Below, piece by piece: positions 29,992 to 40,862 of a stretch of DNA of 64,000 bases. Position 1 is the stretch's first letter, and every line of letters begins with the position of its first letter. The translations under genes and the position numbers were made by a program. The notes beneath the pieces were generated by a model. It was not told where the DNA came from, did no database searches, and saw nothing but the letters and a program-made list of their open reading frames with translations. Source of the stretch: Trichomonas vaginalis G3 (lineage: Eukaryota > Parabasalia > Trichomonadida > Trichomonadidae); assembly GCF_026262505.1 (NCBI RefSeq), contig NC_067203.1:1860001-1924000 (forward strand), in the 5' to 3' direction.

Positions 29992-30468
29992 ATCACTGAG
30001 TTCAAGGTTATATTCATCAAATATTTCATTATTAAATGCAACTTCTGCTAGTTTATTTATTTTTTCAATACGATCATTTGAAAGTCTATCGTTTAATTTT
30101 TTCTGAAGTTTTTCATTTTCTAGTTCTGAAACTTTATTTGGATGATATTTAAACCCGTTAAATTCTTTTTCCTCAGTTTTGATCATTAATTTACAAAGAA
30201 CTTTTGTGGTTGGAATTCGTTTAAACCATTTATCATTAATATTTGTTATAAATTCAATATCTGGAATTAATTCCCAAATTTTTGCATTTTCAATTAATTT
30301 ATTATCAAATGCAAAAGCAATAGGTTTAATATTAAACTTACCTTTATAATATATACTTTCTACATAATCATCGAAATAAACATCTACTTGTTTAACATTT
30401 TCAAGAATTGGTGAAAGAACATCCATTAATTGATTGACGGTTACGAATCTTGATCCACTCATTTTCAT
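29983..30468 (-). CDS. Unrecognised 161-residue protein (Polinton A)
   Basis: Starts MKMSGSRFVTVNQLMDVLSP, contains VDVYFDDYVESIYYKGKFNI and a charged helical end (NDRLSNDRIEKINKLAEVAF). The first codons lie within the terminal inverted repeat. Whole here and at 44929-45414, with few differences. No family recognised. Confidence 0.6.
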   Translation of the reverse strand: MKMSGSRFVTVNQLMDVLSPILENVKQVDVYFDDYVESIYYKGKFNIKPIAFAFDNKLIENAKIWELIPDIEFITNINDKWFKRIPTTKVLCKLMIKTEEKEFNGFKYHPNKVSELENEKLQKKLNDRLSNDRIEKINKLAEVAFNNEIFDEYNLELSDGL

Positions 30469-31307
30469 ACGAATTAAAAAAATAAATTATTCAAAAAATG
30501 TAAGACATGAATTTTTAAAGTTTATTTTTTTATTTTTTTTATTTCATTATGGTAGTGAATCTTTCATTCATGAATGATAATTATATCTGATTTCTTTTAC
30601 TCTCTCATACATACTAGATTTGAAGAATTCAGAACATTTCCCATAATCTCCTAAATGTTTTCTTATCCCTAACGTGTGCCAGTTATTATATGAAACTGTA
30701 TAAACTTTATCTTTATCTTTACACCTTTCATCACTTCCAATATATTTATATCTCAGTTTTGATTTAGCATTTTCATATTCATTAGCGTTTAATAATTCGC
30801 AGTCTTCCTTTTTAAATTGATGTTTAAGATATTCAGGATTTAATACTCTACGTTTATATGCTCCTAACTTAGTTCTAAAGGTTTTTCTACAAAATTTAGG
30901 AATTCCATCCTCTTTAATGTCATCAATGATTTCCATTTCATTATTTTCAATTTCTTCTTCCCGTTTATGAGGTCTTTGATTATGACTCCATTGATTCCAT
31001 GAAATTAAATATTCTTTATCATTATATTTATACCTCATTAGCTTATTTTGGCTTTCATATTCATTTAATAATTCACAATCTTCATTTTTAAATTGAAGTT
31101 TAACCCATTCAGGATTTAAACAATGTTTAATTAATCGCGGAATATCTGACATCATCTATATATAGTTTCTTTTATAAAAGATAAAAAAATAAATTATTTT
31201 AAAATTAGTGTTAATTTTTTAATGATTTATAAATAAATATATTTTAATGCATCGTCTATATATAGATGAAACAAAAAAAGTCACTAAACCCGCACTCATC
31301 TACTACT
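30456..31307 (-). repeat. Polinton A right terminal inverted repeat
   Basis: Inverted copy of 9438-10289. It ends at CTACTACT, and TATTTC follows (31308-31313). Confidence 0.93.
30568..31155 (-). CDS. Terminal-repeat protein with two LNPEY/DCELLN modules (Polinton A, right copy)
   Basis: Identical in sequence to the gene at 9590-10177, as expected of recently homogenised terminal repeats. Described there. Confidence 0.7.
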   Translation of the reverse strand: MMSDIPRLIKHCLNPEWVKLQFKNEDCELLNEYESQNKLMRYKYNDKEYLISWNQWSHNQRPHKREEEIENNEMEIIDDIKEDGIPKFCRKTFRTKLGAYKRRVLNPEYLKHQFKKEDCELLNANEYENAKSKLRYKYIGSDERCKDKDKVYTVSYNNWHTLGIRKHLGDYGKCSEFFKSSMYERVKEIRYNYHS

Positions 31308-32733
31308 TATTTCGCATCCCAGTAAATTCGGCCATCTTTTTTTGCAATTATTCTCTATTACACATATAATATAATGGTTAGGGTTTGGGGAAAAGTTACT
31401 AGAGAATTATTGACTTTTGAAATAATGCAGAATTTTACTTGAAGAAATCATTAATTTATGAGTTCCAAATTGCTAACCATGACGAAAGATCATTAAATTT
31501 GCTGCAATTAAATACATTTATTGCAGAATTAAGATTATTGAAATTAAAAATTTGAAATATTGCCTTTTTGAATAAAAATTTAAATTTGATTATATAATCA
31601 TGATAATATATTAGAGAAATTAAAAGAAAATATTTTAAACCATTCAAATATTTTGAATGTCTTATCAATTTAAAATATTAAAAGATTGCTTGATTTTATC
31701 ATCATTAGTTGTTATCAAAGTTTTCTTCTTTTGATGAACAACAGTAAATGATTTGTTAATACCTTGTCTTCCTTTTACGCAGCAAAATCAAAAGTTATGA
31801 TGATAATCTTGTACTCAATTTTGAAACTCTCTGATTTACAAGTAAGCATTCCTTTGGAAAAGCAGTCCTATTCTGTTTTCAAGATATTTTAAAGCCCCCA
31901 TTTCATATAATGCGCAGATCTATTCGAAATTGCAAGAACTCTCAAGAAAAATGCTGCAGCAAAGAAGATTCCAAAGTTCCTAGCATCAAAAATTTACAAC
32001 CTTAATACAACAGTTCAAGAGAAGCTCGATAAGAAAATATTTAACCATAAAGCTGGATACCATTCGATATTTACTATTGGATATAATAAAAAGTTAATTG
32101 TAACATATTTTACATGCTATTTGCTGACTCTGTTCCATTAGATTACCATATATCTGTTTGAAATCTAAAAAATTTTTACGATTTTAATCATGTGTTGTTG
32201 AAATCATATACCATTCTTAGCTAAAGTATAGTTTATGGGTCTGTCACCATCTAACTATATGAATTTTCAAAAATGTCAAATATGTTCATTTTTTCTGTAT
32301 ATTCAGCCAAAATTTCATGTAGTTGTACTATTCAACTATTATTTAATAATTTTATCGATTTAAATATATGATGAGATGCTTAGTTCTCCCGGAAATCGAT
32401 TTTTAATCACAATTTTAACTTTCCAAAAAAAATTCGAAAATAAAAATTCCTCTCAATTATCTAAGTTTTCTAACTCGCCAAATCTCTAGCCAAATTTTTT
32501 TGGCCCGTATAAATATTGTTAGGCACTATATAGGGATGCTATTTATCCTATTTTCATCCCATTTTACTGTTATCGCCTAGTGAATGTACCTTTAGGAGAG
32601 TTAAATTAGAAATTATTGTAGCACAATTTTGCACTGTTAGTTAATATGTCTCATGGACTGATAGACAAAGATAAAAAAGAATTTAGTTTATTACAAAGAT
32701 AAAGAAGCATTTAGTTTATTACAAAATACAAAT
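31308..32733. other. Gene-poor region between Polinton A and glutamine synthetase
   Basis: Mostly AT-rich. It holds a host-like coding relic (next entry), and near 32670-32730 a short duplication of TTTAGTTTATTACAAA at the 3' side of the glutamine synthetase gene. No complete gene seen. Confidence 0.5.
31912..32045 (+). pseudogene. Host gene relic, unidentified
   Basis: One frame reads CADLFEIARTLKKNAAAKK followed by IPKFLASKIYNLN and TTVQEKLDKKIFN, with the C/G-richer codon use of host genes. There is no start, no stop nearby, and another frame just upstream (GKAVLFCFQDILKPPF) looks coding too. Probably a decayed gene of unknown family. Confidence 0.35.
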
Positions 32734-34829
32734 TTAAAGAGTGTAAAGAATTTGTGTGTAAGTTGGAATAGGCCAGTCTTCCTTTCCAACAATAGTTTCT
32801 ATTTCATCAGTATTCTTTCTAATTTCAATCATTTGTGGAATGATCTTGTTGTACATGAATTCAGCCTTTTCTTTGTTATTTGGATGATCTGCAATTTCAA
32901 CAGTGAGTTCTTCCAATTTCTTGACATCTCTATCAATAGTTTCGATTGAATTATTAAGAATAGATATTGTGCTATTCAATGTCTTGTTGTTGAAGCCAGA
33001 TTTCTTTATCTTATTGAAGGAATCAGCAACTTTTCCTGTGTATTCGATAATTGCAGGAATAATTTCTCTCTTCATCATATGTAACAATGTTTCAGCCTCG
33101 ATAGAAACAGACTGGATGTAGTTCTCTACACGAACTTCGTATCTTGCATGGCATTCAGCTTCAGAATATACTTTCATCTTCTCAAACAAATCAATGTTCT
33201 TCTTGTTAACAATTGCTTCGATTGCCTCAATTGTATTCTTGATAATTGGCAATCCTCTCTTTTTGGCTTCTTCAATCCATTCATCAGAGTAGTTGTTTCC
33301 ATTGAAAATGATTCTTCCATGCTCTGTAATTGTGTCTTCAATGATTTTCTGTTTTTCTGCTTCGACATCTTTTGTTTTTTCGAGTCTGTCTGCGAAATAT
33401 CCAAGAGACTCAGCAATTGCTGTATTTAGATAAGTATTAACTACAGCTAATGACTGTGATGAACCAAGCATTCTGAATTCAAACTTATTTCCTGTAAATG
33501 CCATTGGAGACGTTCTGTTTCTGTCACTATCATCTAATGATAAGTCTGGAATTGATGGTAAAATGGACATTTTGCCTTTTTCGCGTTTAGGCTGCTCTGG
33601 ATCTGAATTTGCTGCGGATAAAAGTTGGGCTGTGATTCCTTCGCCAAGGAAACAGGAAACAATTGAAGGGGGAGCCTCGAAACGCCAAGTCTTTGGTCAT
33701 TCGAATGAGAAGCAGCGGCCATTCTGATTAAATCTCCGTAATTGTCAACAGCGAGAAGGAATGCACAGAGGACAAGAAGGAATAAACCATCATCTTCAGA
33801 TCTGTCGCGTGGTTGAAGTAAGTTTACGCCTGTATCTGTTCCTAAACTGTAATTATTATGTTTTCCACTTCCATTTACGTAAGCGAAAGGTTTTTCATGG
33901 AGAAGTAAAGCCAATCCTTTCTTCTTAGCAATTGTTCTCATGAGTTCCATTGTCATTTGGTTGTGGTCGGCTGCAATATTGACATTCTCGTATACAGGAG
34001 CAAGTTCATGCTGTGATGGTGCAACTTCATTATGTTTTGTCTTCGCTGGAATACCAAGTTCCCATAATTCATGGTCAAGTTCCTTCATATAATCTGAAAC
34101 TCGGATTTTGATTCCAGACATGTAATGATCATCAAGCTGTTGAGCTTTTGGTGGTTTTGCACCAAGAAGTGTGCGACCACACATCTTAAGATCAAGTCTT
34201 TCTTCGTAATGTTTCCTATCAATTAGGAAATATTCTTGTTCTGCGCCTACTGATGCAGTAATTCTCTTTACATCTTCTTGGCCTTTGAAGAATTTGATGA
34301 ATCTGAGGCCTTCTCTGTTGAGAGCTTCGACAGATCTTAATAATGGAAGTTTTCTATCGAGAGCTTCGCCATTATATGAAACAAATACAGAAGGAATGAA
34401 GAGAGTACCATCTTTGACAAAGGCTGGTGATGTTGGATCCCATGTTGTATAGCCTCTTGCTTCAAATGTGGCTCTAAGACCACCTGATGGAAAAGAAGAA
34501 GCATCAGGTTCACCTTTAACTAATGTGCTTGGAGGAAATTCAAGTGTTGATTCACCAATTGATGTTGGAGTAAAGAATGAATCATGCTTGCAAGCAGTAA
34601 CATCTGTCATTGGTAAAAACCAGTGTGCATAGTGTGTAGCACCGTTTTCAATTGCCCATTCCATCATGGCCTTTGCAACATCAGGAGCTATTGAAACGTC
34701 TAAAGAGCTACCAGTTTCAATTGTCTTTAGATAACTCTGGTAGATTTTCTTGTTCAAGCGCATCCTGATCACAGCTTCCCTGAAAACCTTGGAGCCATAT
34801 ATTGGCTTAAGATCAAGGGCAGATTCCAT
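32734..34829 (-). CDS. glnN: Glutamine synthetase type III (one apparent frameshift)
   Basis: ATP-dependent ligation of ammonia to glutamate, cytosolic. About 700 codons, the normal length of GSIII. Family landmarks: ASVGAEQEYFLID, GIPAKTKHNEVAPSQHELAP, YVNGSGKHNNYSLGTDTG, AAASHSNDQRLG, and after the shift NRTSPMAFTGNKFEFRMLGS; helical C-terminus. The start at 34829 (MESALDLKP) is preferred to an in-frame ATG 51 bases upstream, because GSIII proteins start here and the upstream codons look like leader. The frame changes close to 33,695, between RLG and the conserved EAPPSIV segment; both sides are otherwise perfect, so sequencing error is as likely as recent decay. TAAA at the stop. GSIII is otherwise mainly bacterial, so transfer is possible. 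Confidence 0.88.
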
Positions 34830-35003
34830 TTTTAATATTGAAAAAAAGCAAATTGATTGAAAAAAGCGAATGGGTCTCAAATGATGACCAAATTTCCTTT
34901 CAATTAAAATAGGAAAAATGAAGTGAATGGATAAATTACTAGTATATAGTGGCTGTATAAATTTTCATCAAAAATGAATTCTATTGTTTTATTAGGATCA
35001 CTT
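34830..35003. promoter_or_regulatory. Upstream region of glutamine synthetase
   Basis: Holds tandem TTTTTTCAATYAA words just before the ATG (TTTTTTCAATCAATTTG and TTTTTTCAATATTAAAA), the second matching an initiator-like TCAATA a few bases before the start. Confidence 0.3.
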
Positions 35004-35345
35004 TCAGATCAAATAAACGGTTTTAATTGAAAGAATCTGGGAAATGCAAATGCAGGTTCCCAAAGTAACTGAAGTTTTTCCACGAGTATCCTTTGCTTCT
35101 TTATCACTTCCAACAGAGAAAAGAAATTGAACAATATTAAAATTGCTTTTATGCAATGTATTTGTGAGTATAGAATAGATCCACAATCATCCTGTGTCCT
35201 TTGTTAGCTCCGGTTGAGATTAACTATTTAACAAATTCAAGATTTCCTATATTTGCTTTATTAATGAGTGGAATTTGTTCAAATTTATCCTTCATTTCTT
35301 TATCATCTCCATCACAGATTATATGTTGAAAATTTAGATGCATTT
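35004..35345 (-). pseudogene. Ankyrin-repeat gene relic
   Basis: Readable ankyrin units: NFNIVQFLFSVGSDKEAKDT plus RGKTSVTLG near 35,060-35,150, and NIGNLEFVK with LISTGANK near 35,205-35,260. Stops and shifts interrupt it, and no start remains. It differs from the larger ankyrin-type genes at 37805-40341, so it is a different family member. A host pseudogene. Confidence 0.6.
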
Positions 35346-35593
35346 ATCTAACAATAATATGAAAAATGAAAACTGCCCAAATAATTTAATGCATTTATCA
35401 AACTTTTAACATATATGATCTTTCCCAAAATGATATGTGGTGTCCCTAGTCTTACAGGGGTGGTAAAAAAAGGCAAATCTGGGTAACTTATGAATAAAAA
35501 AAAAATTAAATAATTGAATATTTTTGAAAGAGTTTAGTACTAAGAAGAATAATATAATACATTCATTTTATTATAAGGTACTTTAAAAGATCA
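35346..35593. other. Intergenic, nothing recognised
   Basis: AT-rich 3' flank of the coiled-coil gene, with no feature seen. Confidence 0.5.
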
Positions 35594-37264
35594 TTACTCC
35601 AATTCCGATAAAATTTCTTCGGCTTGTGCCTGAAGAGCAGCACGTACGCCCTTAATTACCTGAGCTCCATCAAACTCAGCACCGGAAAAGATCTTCTGAC
35701 AGTTCTGGTATACACCCGAAACCATTTTCTTCACTGTATTGACGAGAAGTTGATCTGCTGCAGCCTTGAGCTTTTCTAACTCCTTTGCTGAGTCTACACC
35801 GCTCTTCTCCTTCAGTTCCTTGTTTAGTTCTTCAGCTTCGGTTAATTTCTTTCTCAATTCTTTGATTTCTTCCTCAGATTTGTTGACATTCCACTGGAGT
35901 TGTTGCTTGGACTGCTCTAAGTCCTGCATCTGGCGCTGCCTCTCACTCTCAAGCTCACGACGTATGCTGGCAAGTTTGGATTCACTGTCACTTTTTGCAG
36001 CTGACACTTTTTTCTTAAGTGCCTCAATTCTCTTTTCTAATTCTTTCTTTTCTTCCTGTTTCTTCTTTGTTTGTTCTTTTGTCTTTGATACTTTTGCTGT
36101 AAGTTCTGCGAGCTGTTTTCTTAATTCATCCCTTTCTCTTGTATCATTCTTCTTTGCGTTGAGCATTTCTATCAATTGTTGCTTCTCTGCAATCAGTCTG
36201 TCCTTGGCTTCGTTCTCTTTGACAAGCCTTTCGACAGATGCAATGAGAATATCAGATGATTGAGGAGTTGCAGCACGAGAAGCCTGTTGGCGCTTAATAG
36301 CAGCAACCATCTTGCTTAACTCGTTGAATTTGCCGTACATTTCGGAGCGTATTTGGTCGAGTTGTGCATCAAATATTGTTTTTTGTTTTTCGTCAGAAAG
36401 TTTTGGCTTTTCGTTTGTAAATTTGGGTTTTTCTTCGATATATTTTGGTTTTTCTTCAACTACTGGTACTTTAGTCTCTTCTTTGACCTTAATTTCTGCT
36501 GGCGGATTTTGTTTTGGAGTTTCTGTTTGCTTTGGCTTAATTTCTTCTTTAGGAGCTGCGGCTACTTGTTTAGGTTGTTCGATTGGCTTTTCTTGTTGCT
36601 TTGGTTGTTCTACTTTCGGCTGATTTGATTCTGAATTTCCGATTTGCGGAAGAGATTGTGCTGGTTGAGGAGTTTCTTTTGGAGCAGCTGGTGGATTTGG
36701 ATCTGATACTGTTGCAATACAGATAATATCTTCTTCGTAGAAAAGAAGATGAGTAGCTCCGTAGTATCCGCCATTAAAAAGATTTCTTAATGGAGATGAT
36801 TCAGTGAATCCAACATTTACGCCTTGTTGTTCGTTGGGATTGTCTAAGTTGGACTCCTTAAGGCTGTAAATTTTGTAGTCGACTGAAATGTCATGAGTTG
36901 GTTCGATTTGATTTCCGCCTTTGTTTACGATAGTAATGGGGCTTCCATTTTTAAGTTTTGCTGTACCGTATAGTGCAACCATTGTGAAAATAAGTGTTTC
37001 TTCGGCGGATTTAAACAAAAAGAGCCAAACTCTGCCATTTTTATCGGTAAATGTTGCGTAAACGTCATTTGAAATGACCCAGTTATTGTTTTCTGATGGA
37101 TCAATAGCCATTAATGGTTGAGTTTTTGATCTCATAAGAATAATTTGAAGTTTTCCATTAATACGCATTACTATTATTGGAATTTGACCCATTTGCTGAT
37201 ATTGATTGGTCTGTGGGTTCAATACCGATAATGTGATGATTGATGCGCGGAGAGGAGAACTCAT
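35594..37264 (-). CDS. Long coiled-coil protein with PH/WH1-like N-terminus (FKBP15-like architecture)
   Basis: 556 residues. Residues about 1-110 (ASIITLSVLNPQTNQYQQ; VYATFTDKNGRVWLFLFKS; LIFTMVALYG) have the strand pattern and Wx(L/F)F of a WH1/PH-type fold. About 125-190 may be a degenerate FKBP-like domain (FNGGYYGATHLLFYEEDIICIAT). About 195-300 is low-complexity P/Q/K/E linker. About 300-530 is a continuous coiled coil (many E-L-x-K-x heptads). The order WH1, FKBP-like, linker, coiled coil is that of FKBP15/WAFL, an endosome and actin-linked protein; this is resemblance, not proof. The start is the first ATG; the leader is short. Confidence 0.65.
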   Translation of the reverse strand: MSSPLRASIITLSVLNPQTNQYQQMGQIPIIVMRINGKLQIILMRSKTQPLMAIDPSENNNWVISNDVYATFTDKNGRVWLFLFKSAEETLIFTMVALYGTAKLKNGSPITIVNKGGNQIEPTHDISVDYKIYSLKESNLDNPNEQQGVNVGFTESSPLRNLFNGGYYGATHLLFYEEDIICIATVSDPNPPAAPKETPQPAQSLPQIGNSESNQPKVEQPKQQEKPIEQPKQVAAAPKEEIKPKQTETPKQNPPAEIKVKEETKVPVVEEKPKYIEEKPKFTNEKPKLSDEKQKTIFDAQLDQIRSEMYGKFNELSKMVAAIKRQQASRAATPQSSDILIASVERLVKENEAKDRLIAEKQQLIEMLNAKKNDTRERDELRKQLAELTAKVSKTKEQTKKKQEEKKELEKRIEALKKKVSAAKSDSESKLASIRRELESERQRQMQDLEQSKQQLQWNVNKSEEEIKELRKKLTEAEELNKELKEKSGVDSAKELEKLKAAADQLLVNTVKKMVSGVYQNCQKIFSGAEFDGAQVIKGVRAALQAQAEEILSELE

Positions 37265-37804
37265 TTGACGGTTGTTCTCAAATTTTCAAAAATGGCACTA
37301 AAACACCTTGGAAAAATTTTAGCTGTAGCAAGAATGGATCGTATATTTTCATATTTTTTTGAAAGCGAAATTTTTCATATGTAAGATAATGTATCAATTC
37401 AATAATAAACATGATGCACGACGATAGGCAGAATTATGGCGATCTACTCGGTGAGCACTTTATTATACCCGCGTGCTCAAGCTCGCAAAGATACAAAGAT
37501 AAAGTAAAGATAACAAATTTTCTCTGAAAAACATCAAACTTCGAATTTTTTTGAAAGATAATGATGTCGTTTTGTCTCCCAGAGAATCTACAACATCCTT
37601 CAAGCGGGGGACAAAAATTGAGGAGCTTTGTTTGATCTAGTCAGCTAAAAATAGATTAGTATAACTTTCAAAGTAATTACATTCTTTTATATAAAACCAA
37701 TATTTTGGGATGTAGAATTGAAGAAATAGTACACCCTTAAATTACAAATAAAGCAGAGATGGTGCTAAACATTTGTATTTGATTGATTATTTTAAAATAA
37801 AATG
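37265..37804. other. Intergenic, nothing recognised
   Basis: Separates the coiled-coil gene from the end of the ankyrin-type gene. No RNA gene, repeat or coding signal was recognised. Confidence 0.5.
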
Positions 37805-40341
37805 TCATTTACTAATTAATTTAATAAAATCGGGTTGAATATGAAATAGTGCAAGGTCTTCTTCTGCAATATCAAGCCTTTCATAGCCATATTCAAGTAA
37901 TAAATGAATAATTTCTGCATTTTGGCGAACTGCAGCCCAAAACAATGCATTTTTAAGGGATTCCTTAGATTTTTGAGTACGTGGAACTTTGTGCTCAATA
38001 AGTATTTTAATAATTTCAGTGTTATTCAGTTTCGCTGCATGAAGATAATAGTCTGGAATTATAGCATCACGTGATTGTGGCCCATAATATTGTTTGAGAT
38101 GGATAATCCGTGGTGTGAAATAGTCTTCAATGAATTTAATTTTTTCCATGAAATCTAGAAGTAATCGAACACATTCTGGCGAATTCATTTCCACTGAATT
38201 AATAAGCCAGTGATCATATTCATCAGTAAATTCATCAACTTTATAATCCTCACGTTTTAGAGCATATTTCAAGATATAAATACAAACACTTTCATTCTTG
38301 ACTTGTAAAGATTTGGATAAACAAGAAAGAATTCCATATGTTGTTAAATTTTCAAGTGAATGATTTTTCATGTAATACAGAAATCCTGATGGTTTTTCAT
38401 CATTATTAATTAATGATTCAAGACTTTCATCCACCATATCTTCATCTGCATGATCAATCAAACAATATAAAGATGTATCTTCGCTACATAATTTGATAGT
38501 ATTTTCTGTAATTCGTGCACCATGTTCAACAAGAATTTTAACTATTTCGAAGTTACCTTTCTTTGAATGATAATCAAGAAGTGTATTACAATTTTCGCTT
38601 CCTTTTGCATGTGCTTTGCCGCCGTTTTCTAAAATGAGTTTATAAGCTTCTAATACATTATGCGTTGCATTATCCATAACATTGTAAAAATCATATTTTG
38701 GATTATCATATTATATTGATATTCTTCCTCTTCTTCTTCTTCTTTAGAATAATTACCATATGAGTAATAACTACCCCATGAACTTTGTCTTTCTTTTTTC
38801 TTATATCGATATTCTTGATTGATTTCTTTTCGAGATAAAATAACACCTTTTCCTAGAAGATATTTAATTAAATCAACATGTCCATTGAAAAATGCGAACT
38901 TCATTAGATAAAATCCATTATTATCATTTAGATTAACTTCATTGTTTTTCACGATATATTCAATCAATTCTGGATTGAAATCATTATGATTTTGATCACA
39001 AGTAAAGAATAAATTAAATTGATTGACATCGAATGATATAAAATGATCAAATATGTATTTCATCTCTTCAAGACCACAATATTTCAAAATTGATTTTAGC
39101 TTTGGATTAAAGATTTTTCGTTCTAAGAAAAACTTCATCAAATCCATATTTGGCAAAACTTTTTGAAGTAAAATCTCTGGAATTCGAAAACTAGTTGATT
39201 TGCTTCTTTCAGTTAATTTATAAACCTTTTCATAAAGATCAAGATTTGAAATATCTTCATAAACTAAAAATGCTAAAGGATGTATGAAAGATTGATCACC
39301 ATATGAAAATCCTAAATCATATAAAATGTTGAAATAATCGTATTTTTTATTGATTAAAGAATCAGAAATAATTGATCGGACATCATCAGCTTGGTTTTGT
39401 ATAAATGTTCTTTCTTGTTCTTGTATATTTAAATTGAATTTAATCATGTATTCAAGAATTGATTTGAATTTTGATTCATAATAAATTTCGATTAAACGAT
39501 AATAATCTAAACAAATATTGTTTTCTAAACAGAAAATGATGGATTTAATGTTAGATAAACTGACATAATTAACCTTTTCTTGTTGATAATTCTCAAGAAG
39601 CCAATTAATTAAATCTGGATTTCTTGTTTCAAATGCATCTGATAAACGAGCATCATAATTAATCCCTTTTTGTTCAAATAATCGTATAATTTCTAGATTC
39701 CCTGATGAAATTGCATTATTTGCTATTGAATATTTAGCATACTTGTCAGCTTTCAGTAATTCGTCAAATTTGTTGCTGATAAGTAAATATTTGATAATAT
39801 TGATTGATGGTTTCTTAAATAATCTAAATACAATCCCGAATAAATAACTTGGTTTGGGATTATCAAAATGTTGTTGAAATTCTGAGACATCATCATTAAG
39901 AATGATTTGTGTTAATTTGTCTGGTGGATTTCGTTCCGACATTTTTGGTGTTGCTAATGCTTTTGCAAGTTCAAAAGGAAGTATAACAGTTATTCCAGCA
40001 TTGTATGCATTGAAATAAAAACTTGAACTATTAGTTCTGATTATTGGTTTGAAAATATTATTCAGTGTTTGAAGCACTCGGAAGTGTAAATTATCGGAAT
40101 ATCTTTTAAGTAAATTGCCATCTTTGAACAATTCTAAAAGGTATTTGAAATTGTCTTCTTGCGTTTCTCCTGGACCATCTTTAATGAAATGTTCAAAGAA
40201 TTTGATTGATTCTTCGAAATTTTCGGAGTTGAGATTAAAGTAATGAGTTTCTGCTTCATATAATAGTTGAAATGGTTCTGGAATAACAACATCATTGAAG
40301 TTTTTGATCTTTAAATCTTCATAAACAATGTCTTTTCCCAT
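37805..40341 (-). CDS. Ankyrin-type repeat protein, family copy 1 (apparent frameshift)
   Basis: About 845 codons. N-terminal ~110 residues (start MGKDIVYEDLKIKNFNDVV) are unique to this family. Degenerate helical repeats follow, with clearer ankyrin units near the C-terminus (NGFYLMKFAFFNGHVDLIKYLLGKG; KGNFEIVKILVEHGARI; NNTEIIKILIEHKVP; NAEIIHLLLEYGYERLD). The reading frame shifts once near 38,700, after an EEEEEEE run, so it is either a pseudogene or holds a sequencing error. Trichomonads carry large families of such proteins of unknown function. Copy 2 is interrupted by Polinton B, and the tail of copy 3 is at the window end. Confidence 0.75.
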
Positions 40342-40414
40342 TTCAAACTTGAAGATTTTTTAGAGGGGTTGAAAAATTAAACGGATAAAACTATTTTGTA
40401 ACTTTTTTTTCGGA

Positions 40415-40437
40415 CAACTACCTTGTAGAAGTAGTTG
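40415..40437. repeat. Short hairpin just outside the hairpin element
   Basis: CAACTAC and GTAGTTG (7-bp stem) around CTTGTAGAA, lying between the start of ankyrin-type copy 1 and the left end of the element at 40444. Confidence 0.5.
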
Positions 40438-40862
40438 TTTTTTTGTTGCATGCTAAGTTCGGTCAACGATAGGAATTGAGGGGAAATTAATCATCGAGGA
40501 AGTCCGATTATGTAAAGTAAAAAATGTTGTGGGATTTTTAATATTGTATATAATTTTATAATAAAATTTTTGTGCGACATTTTAAGAAGCACATATAATT
40601 TTTTGAATTTAAAAATTAAAGTAGTGTTGAATGAATTTATTGATTAATTTAATACGGATATTTCTCAAAATTAATCAAAAATAGGTTTTCAGAGAACTTT
40701 TGAGATATCTTTTCAAAATGTCTTTTTGAAAATATATAAGTATTATATCAAATTGAAAAAAGGTATTTATCAAAATTCTAAATTCTTAATAAAAAATAAC
40801 TTTTCAGAGGATTGTGATTTTGAAAGCATGAGTAATAAGTAAAAAATATCTACGATTTTAAT

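Larger units (their letters stand above)
9438..31307. mobile_element. Polinton/Maverick A (fossil, 21.87 kb)
   Basis: The two ends are exact inverted copies beginning AGTAGTAGATGAG. They are flanked by the identical 6-bp target duplication TATTTC (9432-9437 and 31308-31313), the known Polinton pattern. Gene order from the left: terminal-repeat gene, 370-residue-type gene, PolB, integrase, two small genes, a PrimPol-helicase/HNH insert, then on the minus strand two small genes, the fibre, capsid-region genes, packaging ATPase, major capsid candidate, paired amphipathic proteins, small genes, and the terminal-repeat gene again. The element is structurally complete but a fossil, with roughly ten breaks in its genes. 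Perfect target duplications and near-identical terminal repeats suggest a fairly recent insertion. Confidence 0.95.

Noticed and set aside
34830-34880. Glutamine synthetase start 17 codons upstream
   Set aside because: The extra residues (MRPIRFFQSICFFSILK) are unlike GSIII N-termini, and the DNA looks like a leader.
35766-36628. Plus-strand frames of up to 165 residues opposite the coiled-coil gene
   Set aside because: Serine/phenylalanine-rich antisense of a lysine/glutamate-rich coiled coil, a known artefact.
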